Notes: generated from the sequence alone by a model not told the origin. Positions 25,534-33,659 are shown, counted from the stretch's first letter. The stretch is DNA of 61,002 nucleotides from Caballeronia sordidicola (GCF_002220365.1 NZ_MTHB01000288.1:1-61002); one strand, 5' to 3'. Translations and numbers: made by a program.

Positions 25534-26348
25534 GCCTTTGCTCCGAGTCCAAAGTCCGCCGCCAGCGGCGACGTGCTTGGATAGTGAAATTTGAACGGTC
25601 CGTCCGGCGTCCCGTCGATAAACTGCCGTACCGACGGGTCCTGGGACGCCCGCAACTGTGCCGGCGTGCCTTCAGCCAGAACGCCGCCGTTCGCGATGAA
25701 ATACACGTAATCGGCAATGGCGAACGATTCCGGCACGTCGTGCGTCACCAGAATGGACGTGGCGCCCAGCGCGCTGTTCAGCGTTCGGATCAAATTAGCC
25801 GTGATGCCAAGTGAAATGGGATCGAGGCCTGCAAACGGCTCGTCGTACATCATCAGTTCGGGGTCCAGCGCGATGGCGCGGGCAAGCGCCACGCGGCGAG
25901 CCATGCCACCCGATATCTCCGACGGCGCCAGATCGCGCGCACCACGCAAGCCGACCGCGTTGAGCTTCATGAGCACGAGGTCACGCAGGAGTTCTTCGGG
26001 GAGATCGGTGTGTTCCCGCAGCGGGAACGCGACGTTATCGAATACGGATTGGTCGGTGAACAGCGCGCCGAACTGGAACAGCATGCCCATCTTGCGGCGA
26101 AGCTCGTAAAGGCCGTCGCGGGTCTGGGTGCCGACGTCCTTGCCGCCGAACAACACCTGGCCGCGTCTAGCCTTCACCAATCCGCCGATCAAGCGCAGCA
26201 CGGTCGTCTTGCCACAGCCGGAACCGCCCATGACAGCCACGACCTGACCGCGCTTGAAGCGCATGTTCAGGTTCGATAATACGAGCCGGTCGCCGTAGCC
26301 GAAATCGACGTCGCGAAGCTCTAGCAAGGTCTCGGGAGAAGCTGACAC
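25530..26348 (-). CDS. mlaF: Lipid ABC transporter ATP-binding protein MlaF
   Basis: MlaF powers lipid movement by the MlaFEDB complex. The ATPase has Walker A GGSGCGKTTVLRLIGG, signature EISGGMARRVALARAI, Walker B LMMYDEPFAGLDPI and the switch histidine in LVTHDVPESF. I place the start at a GTG (26348, 272 residues), with AAAGGA 12 nt upstream. A TTG at 26360 is the furthest possible start but sits directly against the ribosome site. It is the first gene of the mla operon. Confidence 0.93.
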   Translation of the reverse strand: MSASPETLLELRDVDFGYGDRLVLSNLNMRFKRGQVVAVMGGSGCGKTTVLRLIGGLVKARRGQVLFGGKDVGTQTRDGLYELRRKMGMLFQFGALFTDQSVFDNVAFPLREHTDLPEELLRDLVLMKLNAVGLRGARDLAPSEISGGMARRVALARAIALDPELMMYDEPFAGLDPISLGITANLIRTLNSALGATSILVTHDVPESFAIADYVYFIANGGVLAEGTPAQLRASQDPSVRQFIDGTPDGPFKFHYPSTSPLAADFGLGAKA

Positions 26349-26372
26349 GAAGGCTGACAATCCTTTTACGCA

Positions 26373-26395
26373 AGAGGCCGAATTATAGGGCCTCT
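26373..26395 (-). promoter_or_regulatory. mla operon -10 box inside a perfect palindrome
   Basis: The minus strand carries a perfect TATAAT (26382-26387) in the 9-nt centre of a 7-bp inverted repeat AGAGGCC / GGCCTCT. Transcription would start near 26375, leaving a very short leader before mlaF. A weak -35 (CGACAC) lies 17 nt upstream. The palindrome could be an operator; no regulator can be named. Confidence 0.5.
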
Positions 26396-26464
26396 ACGCA
26401 ACAGGTGTCGTCGCGGCCCCTTTCGGCTGGTTTAACGGCTGAATTTTTTTCCGAATCCGGGGCA

Positions 26465-27532
26465 TTATCGCCCGAATTCGTGTTGCAGCGCAGAAATGGC
26501 CCCGGCCAGATCCGGCGCCTCTGTAACAGCCCGCACGACTGCCGCGCTTCCCACACCGGTTGAGAGAACCTGCCGCAAAACAGCACCGTTCACCCCGCCT
26601 ATTGCAACGAGCGGGACGATGCCGTCGAGCAAACGCACATACCGTGCCAAACGCGACAAACCTTGTGGCGCCGTTGGCATGACTTTCGTCGTGGTCGGGA
26701 ACACCGCGCCGAGCGCGAGGTAGCTCGGCTTGAAATGCAGCGCCTTCAGCATCTCATAGTAGCCATGCGTCGACAGGCCCAGGCGCAAGCCCGCTTCGGC
26801 GATCGCGTTCAGGTCGGCAGTCTCCACGTCCTCCTGGCCGAGATGTACGCCGTATGCGCCAGCCTTGATGGCTTCCTGCCAATGATCGTTGATAAAAAGC
26901 TGCGCCTCATGCTTCTTGCCCGCGGCCACCGACCGTTCGATTTCCTGCTTTAGATCGCCGGAATCGGTGGTCTTGCGGCGTAATTGCGCCGTTTGGACGC
27001 CATGATCGAGAACCTGTTCGACCCATACCGCGCTCGGCAGAACGGGATATAGGCCCAGCCTGTCCGGGCAATGGGGAAAAGGCTTCGAAGGTGCCGCCGG
27101 CAAATTTGCGACCTTCGGGAACGTTAAAAAATCGACGGGCCACGCGTCGAGCTCGTCCAGATTGGCCGGGCGCCAGGCGAGCGCCAGCACGAGCGCGTCG
27201 TGCGGCTCGAAACCGCAATCGAGGAACGCGGCCAGCGCGGCCGGCCAATCATCCGACCATTTTCCTTCGAGCGCGTACTCGACGTTGTCCAGATGCAGCG
27301 CTGCCCGTCCTGTTTCTACCTCCAGCCGCCCGACTCCCTCGGGTAGCGGCTCAACGCCTGAGCCTACGATCAAATCGCCTGAGCGCGGATGATCCGGCGC
27401 GCTCAGGCAAATGCGCCACGACTTCGATGCTGCCGGCCACTCGCCCAGCCGCCGCCGGATTCGCTCGGCGGCTTCCAGCAGTTCATCAGCGGGGGGCCAA
27501 AATACTTCCTTATCCAGCAACACCATACTCAT
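26465..27532 (-). CDS. thiE: Thiamine phosphate synthase ThiE with N-terminal extension
   Basis: ThiE couples HMP-pyrophosphate with the thiazole phosphate to give thiamine phosphate. The catalytic domain starts near residue 157 of 355 and keeps the active-site motifs: QLRRK (185-187 region), INDHW (Asn215-Asp216), GVHLGQEDV, GLSTHG, the FPTTTK loop and VAIGGVN. The first ~155 residues are not part of ThiE as known in E. coli (about 210 residues in all) and match nothing I can name with confidence. Its ATG overlaps the thiG stop (ATGA). Last gene of thiO-thiS-thiG-thiE. Confidence 0.92.
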   Translation of the reverse strand: MSMVLLDKEVFWPPADELLEAAERIRRRLGEWPAASKSWRICLSAPDHPRSGDLIVGSGVEPLPEGVGRLEVETGRAALHLDNVEYALEGKWSDDWPAALAAFLDCGFEPHDALVLALAWRPANLDELDAWPVDFLTFPKVANLPAAPSKPFPHCPDRLGLYPVLPSAVWVEQVLDHGVQTAQLRRKTTDSGDLKQEIERSVAAGKKHEAQLFINDHWQEAIKAGAYGVHLGQEDVETADLNAIAEAGLRLGLSTHGYYEMLKALHFKPSYLALGAVFPTTTKVMPTAPQGLSRLARYVRLLDGIVPLVAIGGVNGAVLRQVLSTGVGSAAVVRAVTEAPDLAGAISALQHEFGR

Positions 27533-28341
27533 GCAGCACTCCCGTCTTGATGCCAGAACGGCATGCCGACCACCGGCGTGCTCGCTTGTGCGCTATCGCG
27601 CTCGGCCATTGGCCCGGCGAGATAGGCCATCCGCCCCGCTTCGACGCCCAGCGCAAACGCGCGCGCCATCTGCGGCGGAAACGTCGCTTGTGAGACGGCC
27701 GTGTTCAGCAACACGCCGTCGAAACCCCACTCCATCACCTGGCACGCATGCGAGGGCACGCCAAGACCCGCATCGACAATAAGCGGCACGTCCGGCAGCC
27801 GCTCGCGCAGCGTGCGCAATCCGTAGGGATTGGTCACACCTTTCCCCGTACCGATAGGCGCGCCCCACGGCATCAGCGCCTCGCAGCCGACATCGAGCAG
27901 ACGGCGGCCAATTACCAGATCCTCCGTGCAATACGGCAGCACCTTGAAACCTTCGCGGATCAGCTTTTCCGCAGCTTCCACGAGACCGATCGGATCAGGT
28001 TGCAGCGTGTAGTCGTCGCCGATCAGTTCGAGCTTCAGCCACAGGGTATCGAAGAGTTCGCGGGCCATGCGTGCCGTGGTCAGTACTTCGTCCACGGTCT
28101 GGCAGCCGGCCGTGTTGGGCAGCAACGCGACGCCGTGACGCTTGAGGACATCGAAGAAACCGGCTTCGCCCGTGTTCGACTGCCGCCGCAACGCAACAGT
28201 GACCATGCCGGGACGGGCGGCATCGATGGAATCCGACAGCGACTGCAGCGACGGATAGCGCGATGTCCCCAGCAGCACCCGGCTCGGGAACGACGTGCCG
28301 TAGAGCGTGAGGGTATCGGCTGTGGTGATGGTGGAAGTCAT
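27529..28341 (-). CDS. thiG: Thiazole synthase ThiG
   Basis: ThiG assembles the thiazole phosphate from deoxyxylulose phosphate, dehydroglycine and ThiS thiocarboxylate. The 270-residue TIM barrel shows LGTSRYPSLQ, the Schiff-base lysine in LWLKLELIGDD, and phosphate-binding PWGAPIGTGKGVTNP and VDAGLGVPSHA. The start MTSTITTADTLTLYG was chosen; the open frame extends 120 codons further into thiS and thiO in another frame and is spurious there. Confidence 0.96.
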   Translation of the reverse strand: MTSTITTADTLTLYGTSFPSRVLLGTSRYPSLQSLSDSIDAARPGMVTVALRRQSNTGEAGFFDVLKRHGVALLPNTAGCQTVDEVLTTARMARELFDTLWLKLELIGDDYTLQPDPIGLVEAAEKLIREGFKVLPYCTEDLVIGRRLLDVGCEALMPWGAPIGTGKGVTNPYGLRTLRERLPDVPLIVDAGLGVPSHACQVMEWGFDGVLLNTAVSQATFPPQMARAFALGVEAGRMAYLAGPMAERDSAQASTPVVGMPFWHQDGSAA

Positions 28342-28373
28342 GATTCGATTCCTTGTAGTCCAGTCAGGTTCAC

Positions 28374-28571
28374 TCAGCCGCCGGCGACCGGCGAGACGAT
28401 GTCGAGTTTGTCGCCGGCGGCGAGCGCCTTCGATGCGTGTTCGCCACGCGCGACGAATTGCCCGTTCAGCGCCACGGCGAACGGCGGTGTTGCGCCGAAG
28501 GCCGCGAGGGCGTCGGTGACGGTCGCCGTGTCGGGCATGGAGAAAGGCTGCTGATTGATGTGAATGTTCAT
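28374..28571 (-). CDS. thiS: Sulfur carrier protein ThiS
   Basis: ThiS is the ubiquitin-like sulfur donor for the thiazole ring. The 65-residue product has the beta-grasp pattern and ends in the essential Gly-Gly (DIVSPVAGG). The start MNIHINQQPFSM is used; four more residues are possible but would overlap the thiO stop. It lies between thiO and thiG. Confidence 0.95.
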   Translation of the reverse strand: MNIHINQQPFSMPDTATVTDALAAFGATPPFAVALNGQFVARGEHASKALAAGDKLDIVSPVAGG

Positions 28572-28579
28572 GATGAAAG

Positions 28580-29749
28580 TCAAAGCACGGGCGCCGCATG
28601 TTCGCAGCGCAGCAAGGCAGACCAGCGGGCTCGCCCGCGCCAGTCGTCAAAGGAATCCGGGTCGGTGATCGCGCCGCCGAGCAGCGCTTCGGCAAGCGCA
28701 CGGGCGGAGTCGGCGACTTCGGGCGCGATCATATAACCGTGTCGATACAGCCCGTTTACCCGCAAGGTTCGTGCGCCGTCCCAGACAATCGCCGGACGAT
28801 GATCGGGCAAGGTCGGCCGGCATTGCGAATTGAGTTCGAGAATGCGCGCCTCGCCGAACCCCGGATGCACTGCGAACGCCGCGCTCAGGAGTTCGAGCGC
28901 CGAGCGCACGCTCATCGGCGACATGTCTTCGCCTTCCACTTCGGTCGCGCCAATCACGTAAAGGTCGTCCTGTTTCGGCGCGATATAGAGCGGATAGCGC
29001 GGATGCAGCAAGCGTACCGGCCGCATCAGGCCGATACCCGGAGCATGCACACGCGCGACTTCGCCGCGAATGCCCCTTAGCGCAGGCCATGCTGGTTTAC
29101 CGCCGAGCCCCCGGCAATCGATCACGAAATGCGCGTCGGGCGGGGTATCTATTGTCGTATTCCAGTGAAGATCGACGTTACGCTCGGCCAGCCCTGCGCC
29201 CAGCGCGTTCAGCACTTGCCGGTTGTCGAGCTGGCCTTCGTTAGGCAGCAGCCAGCCTTGCGGAAAACGCGTGCCGAGCGACGGTTCCGCCGCCGCGACT
29301 TGCGCGCCGGAGAGCTTGACGAAGCCGTTCTGGAACAGCGCGGAAGGTGCATTCGCGCGCAAACGGCGCTCGAACAGCGGCGCTTCAGCGCGGTCGCCGG
29401 CATGCCAGACGACCAGCGTGCCATTGCGCTGGAAAAACACCGGTTCCGGCATATCGGCGATAAAACCCGGCCAGCGCTCAAGCGATGCCGCACCGAGTTC
29501 AGTGATCAGCAGTTCAGCGCTGGCGGCCTCGGCTAGCGGTGCGAGCATTGCCGCCGCGACCCATGCGGCCGATTGCGTGCCGGCGGCGTCGCCCCGGTCG
29601 TACAGCGCCACACGGTGCCCTGCGCGCGCCAATAGCCAGGCGACTAGCCGCCCGCACAGGCCGCCGCCGACAACGGCAAAGTCGTCTCGCCCAGATGCAC
29701 GGGAATGAGTGGAGTGCATAGCGGAATGGGAATGCACGACGGTGTTCAC
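28580..29749 (-). CDS. thiO: Glycine oxidase ThiO
   Basis: ThiO oxidises glycine to the imine (dehydroglycine) needed by ThiG in aerobes. The 389-residue flavoprotein has the FAD-binding start FAVVGGGLCGRLVAWLLARAGHRVALYDRG, the AAWVAAAMLAPLAEA segment and the C-terminal FAD-contact NGLYRHGYMIAPEVA. The GTG at 29749 is preferred because a strong GAGGAGG lies 11 nt upstream (29761-29767); an in-frame ATG ten codons inside has none. First gene of the operon, with a 220-nt leader after the riboswitch. Confidence 0.93.
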   Translation of the reverse strand: MNTVVHSHSAMHSTHSRASGRDDFAVVGGGLCGRLVAWLLARAGHRVALYDRGDAAGTQSAAWVAAAMLAPLAEAASAELLITELGAASLERWPGFIADMPEPVFFQRNGTLVVWHAGDRAEAPLFERRLRANAPSALFQNGFVKLSGAQVAAAEPSLGTRFPQGWLLPNEGQLDNRQVLNALGAGLAERNVDLHWNTTIDTPPDAHFVIDCRGLGGKPAWPALRGIRGEVARVHAPGIGLMRPVRLLHPRYPLYIAPKQDDLYVIGATEVEGEDMSPMSVRSALELLSAAFAVHPGFGEARILELNSQCRPTLPDHRPAIVWDGARTLRVNGLYRHGYMIAPEVADSARALAEALLGGAITDPDSFDDWRGRARWSALLRCEHAAPVL

Positions 29750-29949
29750 GATGACGATGCCTCCTCAGCAGACGCTGCAGAACGCACGGAGCACACAGCA
29801 CGGAAATCGAGATCGGGAGGAATGCCCGTTTCGAACCCTGGTTGCACGCGCGGCGCACAAAACATTTTTCAGGGACGAAACCACGGCGAGAAAGCGGCCA
29901 GGGAGCGCCTTGCCTGCGGCTCCTGTGCCAGCCAATGCTGGAAGAAACT

Positions 29950-29967
29950 GGAAACGCTGCGGTTTCC
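29950..29967 (-). promoter_or_regulatory. Candidate switch hairpin next to the TPP aptamer
   Basis: Directly after the aptamer P1 strand GTTTCC (29973-29968) the RNA reads GGAAAC-CGCAGC-GTTTCC. GGAAAC can pair with the downstream GTTTCC (6 bp, 6-nt loop), and it is also complementary to the P1 strand. Two GTTTCC copies flanking one GGAAAC is the layout expected for mutually exclusive folds. Confidence 0.5.
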
Positions 29968-29968
29968 G

Positions 29969-30082
29969 GAAACTTCCCTCGCCGGTATTACCCGGATCGG
30001 GTGCAAAGGGACTCTCTCAGCCTCGCCGCGCGTTTCCCCGTTCTTTCAAGGAGGCAGACGCGTGCCGAAGCACCCCTGTTTC
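29969..30082 (-). promoter_or_regulatory. TPP (THI element) riboswitch upstream of thiOSGE
   Basis: The minus strand carries the TPP aptamer core: P1 arm GAAAC, then GGGGTGC, the GCTGAGA pyrimidine-sensing motif, GATCCGGGTAATACCGGCG and AGGGA, closed by the P1 partner GTTTC. An extended P3 arm with ACGCG/CGCGT lies between. Bound thiamine pyrophosphate normally represses downstream thiamine genes; here the first is thiO, 220 nt away. The 3' motif reads GCGAGGGA, one base shorter than the most common form. Confidence 0.95.
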
Positions 30083-30092
30083 GTCGTCGATC

Positions 30093-30122
30093 ATTAAAAC
30101 ATAAAAGCGAAACGACCCGCAA
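30093..30122 (-). promoter_or_regulatory. Promoter of the thiO-S-G-E operon
   Basis: TTGCGG (30117-30122) and TTTAAT (30093-30098) on the minus strand are 18 nt apart. The predicted start, near 30086, falls just before the aptamer P1 arm, which fits riboswitch leaders well. Confidence 0.6.
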
Positions 30123-30169
30123 ACCGGGAAAAGCCGGGGGCCCGGCGCTGACAAAACCGGACAACCTTC

Positions 30170-30218
30170 CCTTTCGTTCGCGGTGCGCGCACTCTGGCAC
30201 AATGCCGCGAACGAAAGG
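30170..30218. repeat. 14-bp perfect inverted repeat upstream of thi promoter
   Basis: CCTTTCGTTCGCGG (30170-30183) and CCGCGAACGAAAGG (30205-30218) are exact inverted copies with a 21-bp spacer. They lie about 50 bp upstream of the thi -35 box and 220 bp before the divergent transporter gene. No T run follows on either strand, so a terminator is unlikely. Confidence 0.8.
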
Positions 30219-30439
30219 TTCGTCTGCGGCACACGCGTTCGGCAAGCGCCCCGCTGCTGCATTGCACCGGTCGCCCAGTCGGGCGAGGATTAAGGAACAA
30301 TTAAGTCACGCCCGAAACAATGCTCCGGCGCGCGCCGTCTTTAATGGCCTCTTACGATCATTGAGACGGAGCAGGACCATCCGCATCGATACCGCCAAGT
30401 CACAACCTGCCGCAGAGCCGGCACGTCTTCAGGAAGCTC

Positions 30440-32191
30440 ATGACCACCACACCTCCCGGCAACACAGAACAAAACGCCGACAAAGTGTCGGCGTGGAGTC
30501 TTATCAAGCCCTACTGGGTATCGGAAGAACGCGGCATTGCATGGCTTTTGCTGATCGCGATCATCGCGATCAACATGACGGTCGTGTACATCAACGTCCG
30601 CCTGAACACATGGAGCGCGGACTTCTACAACACGCTGCAGGCCAAGCGGGTCGCCGAATTTCCACGCTTGCTGATGATCTTCGCAGTCCTCGCGTTCGCG
30701 TACATCCTGCTCGCCGTGTATGGCCGATACCTGCGCCAGATGCTCGGGTTCCGGTGGCGCCAATGGCTCACGCATCGATACCTTGAGCAATGGCTCGGCG
30801 ACAAAGCCTTCTACCGTATAGAACGCGATCGCCTCGCCGATAACCCCGACCAGCGGATCAGCGACGACCTGCAGTCTTTCGCCACGACCACGCTGTCGTT
30901 GTCGCTGGACTTGTTGTCCACGCTCGTCACGCTCGTGACCTTCATCACGATCCTGTGGACGCTGGCGGGCGCGCTGAGCTTCTCGTTGTTCGGCACGCCA
31001 CTCACCATTCCAGGCTACATGGTCTGGGCGGCCGCGCTGTACGCGGTGCTCGGCTCGCTCCTGATTCAGCGTTTCGGCCACCCGCTGGTATCGATCAATT
31101 ATCAGGCGCAGAAAGTGGAAGCCAACTTCCGTTTCGGCCTGATCCGCATTCGTGAGAATGCCGAGCAAATCGCGTTTTATGACGGCATCGCGACGGAAAA
31201 CACCAACGCCCGGGGCATCTTCGAAACGATCCGCCAGAACTACTGGCAGATCATGAAGTACACGAGGCGGATGACCTTCGTGCTGTCCTTCTACGGCCAG
31301 ATCGCGATTATTTTCCCGATCATGGTCGCGGCTCCCCGCTACTTCGCTGGCGCATTCACGTTCGGCGTGCTGATGCAGATCAGTTCGGCATTCGGCACGG
31401 TCAGCGATTCGTTCTCCTGGTTCATCAATAGTTATTCGACCTTGGTCGAATGGCGCGCCACCGTGAACCGGTTGCGCGAATTCAAGCGTGTGATGCGCTC
31501 CACGCACATCAAGGAAGCCATCTCTCCGGCGACCGTGCACGGCGGCATCAACCTGCATTACACGGACACGAAGGCGCTGACCACGACCGGGCTGAAGCTT
31601 GCGTTGCCGAACGGCACGCCGCTCGCGAATGTCTCGGATGTGGTGGTGAAGCCGGGCTCTCGCTGGCTGGTGCAAGGTCCATCCGGTTCGGGGAAAAGTA
31701 CGTTGATGCGCGCACTGGCTGGCCTGTGGCCGTTCGGTGACGGCACGATCGACGCCCCGGTCGACGCCAAGCTGATGTTCATTCCGCAGCAGAGCTATTT
31801 GCCGATCGGCACGTTGAAGGCGGCGCTGAGTTATCCGTCGACGGGGGAAGTCTTCTCCGATGAAGCCTGCCGCGAAGCCTTGCGCGCCTGCAACCTGAAC
31901 GCGTATGGCACGCGTCTGGAGGAGTCGGGACATTGGGCGAAGATGATGTCGCCGGGTGAGCAGCAGCGGCTGGCAGCGGCCCGTGTGTTGCTGCAAAAGC
32001 CCGACTTCATGTTCCTCGATGAAGCCACCAGTGCGCTCGATGCCGAGAACGAGATGCTGATCTATACGGCGATCATCGACGCGTTGCCGAACGCTGCAAT
32101 CGTCAGCGTCGCGCATCGCGAGTCGGTGTCGGGCTTCCATGAGAACCGGATCGAGATCGAGCGCGCGGGGGCTGAAAGCCTGGTGGTTTGA
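30440..32191 (+). CDS. ABC transporter, fused permease and ATPase (SbmA/BacA-YddA type)
   Basis: The 583-residue product has an N-terminal region of about six membrane helices of the SbmA_BacA/ABC-D type (WRQWLTHRYLEQWL, RISDDLQSFATTTLSLSLDLLSTLVTL, INYQAQKVEANFRFGLIRIRENAEQIAFYDG) and a C-terminal ATPase with Walker A GPSGSGKST, signature MSPGEQQRLAAARVL and Walker B FMFLDEATSALD. Relatives are YddA and the vitamin B12/peptide importer group; the substrate cannot be told. AGGAA precedes the ATG. It is divergent from thiO, though no B1 link is shown. Confidence 0.92.
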   Translation: MTTTPPGNTEQNADKVSAWSLIKPYWVSEERGIAWLLLIAIIAINMTVVYINVRLNTWSADFYNTLQAKRVAEFPRLLMIFAVLAFAYILLAVYGRYLRQMLGFRWRQWLTHRYLEQWLGDKAFYRIERDRLADNPDQRISDDLQSFATTTLSLSLDLLSTLVTLVTFITILWTLAGALSFSLFGTPLTIPGYMVWAAALYAVLGSLLIQRFGHPLVSINYQAQKVEANFRFGLIRIRENAEQIAFYDGIATENTNARGIFETIRQNYWQIMKYTRRMTFVLSFYGQIAIIFPIMVAAPRYFAGAFTFGVLMQISSAFGTVSDSFSWFINSYSTLVEWRATVNRLREFKRVMRSTHIKEAISPATVHGGINLHYTDTKALTTTGLKLALPNGTPLANVSDVVVKPGSRWLVQGPSGSGKSTLMRALAGLWPFGDGTIDAPVDAKLMFIPQQSYLPIGTLKAALSYPSTGEVFSDEACREALRACNLNAYGTRLEESGHWAKMMSPGEQQRLAAARVLLQKPDFMFLDEATSALDAENEMLIYTAIIDALPNAAIVSVAHRESVSGFHENRIEIERAGAESLVV

Positions 32192-32218
32192 GATGGTTTG
32201 AGGTCGGAGCGCTTGTCC

Positions 32219-32241
32219 GATGCCCGTTGACCACGGGCATC
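32219..32241 (+). repeat. 9-bp stem-loop after the ABC transporter gene
   Basis: GATGCCCGT and ACGGGCATC pair around a 5-nt loop 27 bp after the stop codon. There is no T run. It may act with the weaker terminator that follows. Confidence 0.5.
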
Positions 32242-32263
32242 AACGCCCGGTGAATTCCCACAT

Positions 32264-32287
32264 GCAGGTTCTTTTTGACCTGCTTTT
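32264..32287 (+). terminator. Terminator of the ABC transporter gene
   Basis: GCAGGT and ACCTGC form a 6-bp stem with an 8-nt loop, followed by TTTT. It lies 72 bp after the stop and before the MFS gene. Confidence 0.55.
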
Positions 32288-32354
32288 CCCGTTGAACGAC
32301 GCACCGTAGAATGTTCTTGGCGCCTGCTCGGGCAGGCTTTGAACGGGAGACGGG

Positions 32355-33608
32355 ATGCGTGCGTTCGAGTGGTTCACCGAGTTGACGACGCGCGAGCGCC
32401 GCACGCTTTACGCAGGTTTCGGCGGTTACGCCGTCGATGCCTTCGACTTCATGATCTACTCGTTCCTCATTCCCACGCTGATTGCCACGTGGGGCATGAC
32501 GAAGAGCGAAGCCGGAATGATCGCGACGAGCTCGCTGATTTCATCGGCTATCGGCGGCTGGCTCGCCGGCATTCTCTCCGACCGATATGGCCGCGTCCGC
32601 GTTTTGCAGTGGACGATCGGCACGTTCGCGTTCTTCACGTTTCTTTCCGGCTTCACGCATTCGTTCGGGCAGTTGCTGGCCACGCGAACGCTGCAAGGCG
32701 TGGGCTTTGGCGGTGAATGGTCCGTGGTCACGGTGATGATGGCCGAGACCATTCGTTCGCCGCAGCATCGGGCGAAGGCTGTGGGGACCGTGCAGAGCAG
32801 TTGGTCATTCGGCTGGGGCGCTGCGGCGATCCTTTACTGGGCGTTCTTCGCGTTGTTGCCCGAAGATACCGCGTGGCGCGCGTGCTTCTGGATCGGTATC
32901 TTGCCGGCGCTTTGGATCCTCTACATTCGCCGCAACGTCAGCGACCCGGACATCTATCTCGCCACACGACGTGCGCGTGATGCCGGCACTGAAACGTCCA
33001 AGTTCTCCGATATCTTCAAAGGCTCGCACCTCAAGACAACGATATTAGGCAGCGCGCTGTGCACCGGCATGCTCGGCGGTTATTACGCCATTACCACGTG
33101 GCTGCCGACCTATCTGAAGACCGAGCGCCATTTGTCCGTGTTCAACACGAGCGGTTATCTCGTGGTGTTGATCGTCGGCTCGTTTCTGGGCTACGTGTTC
33201 GGGGCCATTCTCTGCGACAAGATCGGGCGGCGCGCATCGTTCGTCCTGTTTGCTATCGGCTCGTTTCTGCTCGGGATGATCTACACGATGATCCCCATCA
33301 CCGACCACACCATGCTGCTGCTCGGCTTTCCACTCGGCATTGTCGTACAGGGTATTTTTGCGGGTGTTGGCGCGTATTTATCGGAGCTGTATCCGAATGC
33401 GATCCGCGGCTCGGGGCAGGGGTTTTGCTACAACCTTGGACGCGGGCTCGGCTCGTTCTTTCCAATTCTTGTCGGCGTGCTTTCGCAGGGAATGTCGCTT
33501 GTCAAAGCGATAGGTATGGTAGCGGGGACGGGGTATTTGCTGGTGATCATCGCAGCGTTGCTGCTGCCGGAAACGCGGGGCAAAGTGTTGGATGCTGTGA
33601 CCGGGTAA
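32355..33608 (+). CDS. MFS transporter, sialate/lactate-type (SHS family)
   Basis: The 417-residue permease has 12 predicted helices, the MFS loop motif GWLAGILSDRYGRVRVLQ after helix 2, the VGFGGEWSVVTVMMAE segment typical of the sialate:H+ symporter group, and a second copy of the loop motif GAILCDKIGRRASFVLF. GGGAG precedes the ATG. Substrates in this group include sialic acid, lactate and other organic acids; nothing nearby indicates which. It appears to be a single-gene unit. Confidence 0.88.
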   Translation: MRAFEWFTELTTRERRTLYAGFGGYAVDAFDFMIYSFLIPTLIATWGMTKSEAGMIATSSLISSAIGGWLAGILSDRYGRVRVLQWTIGTFAFFTFLSGFTHSFGQLLATRTLQGVGFGGEWSVVTVMMAETIRSPQHRAKAVGTVQSSWSFGWGAAAILYWAFFALLPEDTAWRACFWIGILPALWILYIRRNVSDPDIYLATRRARDAGTETSKFSDIFKGSHLKTTILGSALCTGMLGGYYAITTWLPTYLKTERHLSVFNTSGYLVVLIVGSFLGYVFGAILCDKIGRRASFVLFAIGSFLLGMIYTMIPITDHTMLLLGFPLGIVVQGIFAGVGAYLSELYPNAIRGSGQGFCYNLGRGLGSFFPILVGVLSQGMSLVKAIGMVAGTGYLLVIIAALLLPETRGKVLDAVTG

Positions 33609-33627
33609 CTTTCTTGAGGATGAAAGC

Positions 33628-33659
33628 CAGGCCGTTTTAACTTTTACTAAAACGGCCTG
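33628..33659. terminator. Stem-loop between convergent MFS and carbonic anhydrase genes
   Basis: A perfect 12-bp stem (CAGGCCGTTTTA / TAAAACGGCCTG) with an 8-nt loop lies between the two convergent stop codons. A/T pairs near the loop give T-rich arms but no run of T follows on either side, so efficiency is uncertain. Confidence 0.55.

Noticed and set aside
27529..28701. 390-residue reading of the thiG frame
   Set aside because: The first 120 residues are translated from thiS and thiO sequence in another frame; ThiG similarity begins at 28341.
30184..30204. TGGCAC within the spacer of the 14-bp inverted repeat as a sigma-54 -24 element
   Set aside because: The matching -12 TTGC element is absent at the required distance.
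30341..32140. A 599-residue open frame on the minus strand opposite the SbmA/YddA-like transporter gene
   Set aside because: It is rich in Arg, His, Glu and Gln, as expected from the antisense of a GC-rich gene. It has no ribosome site and overlaps a gene with clear ABC motifs.
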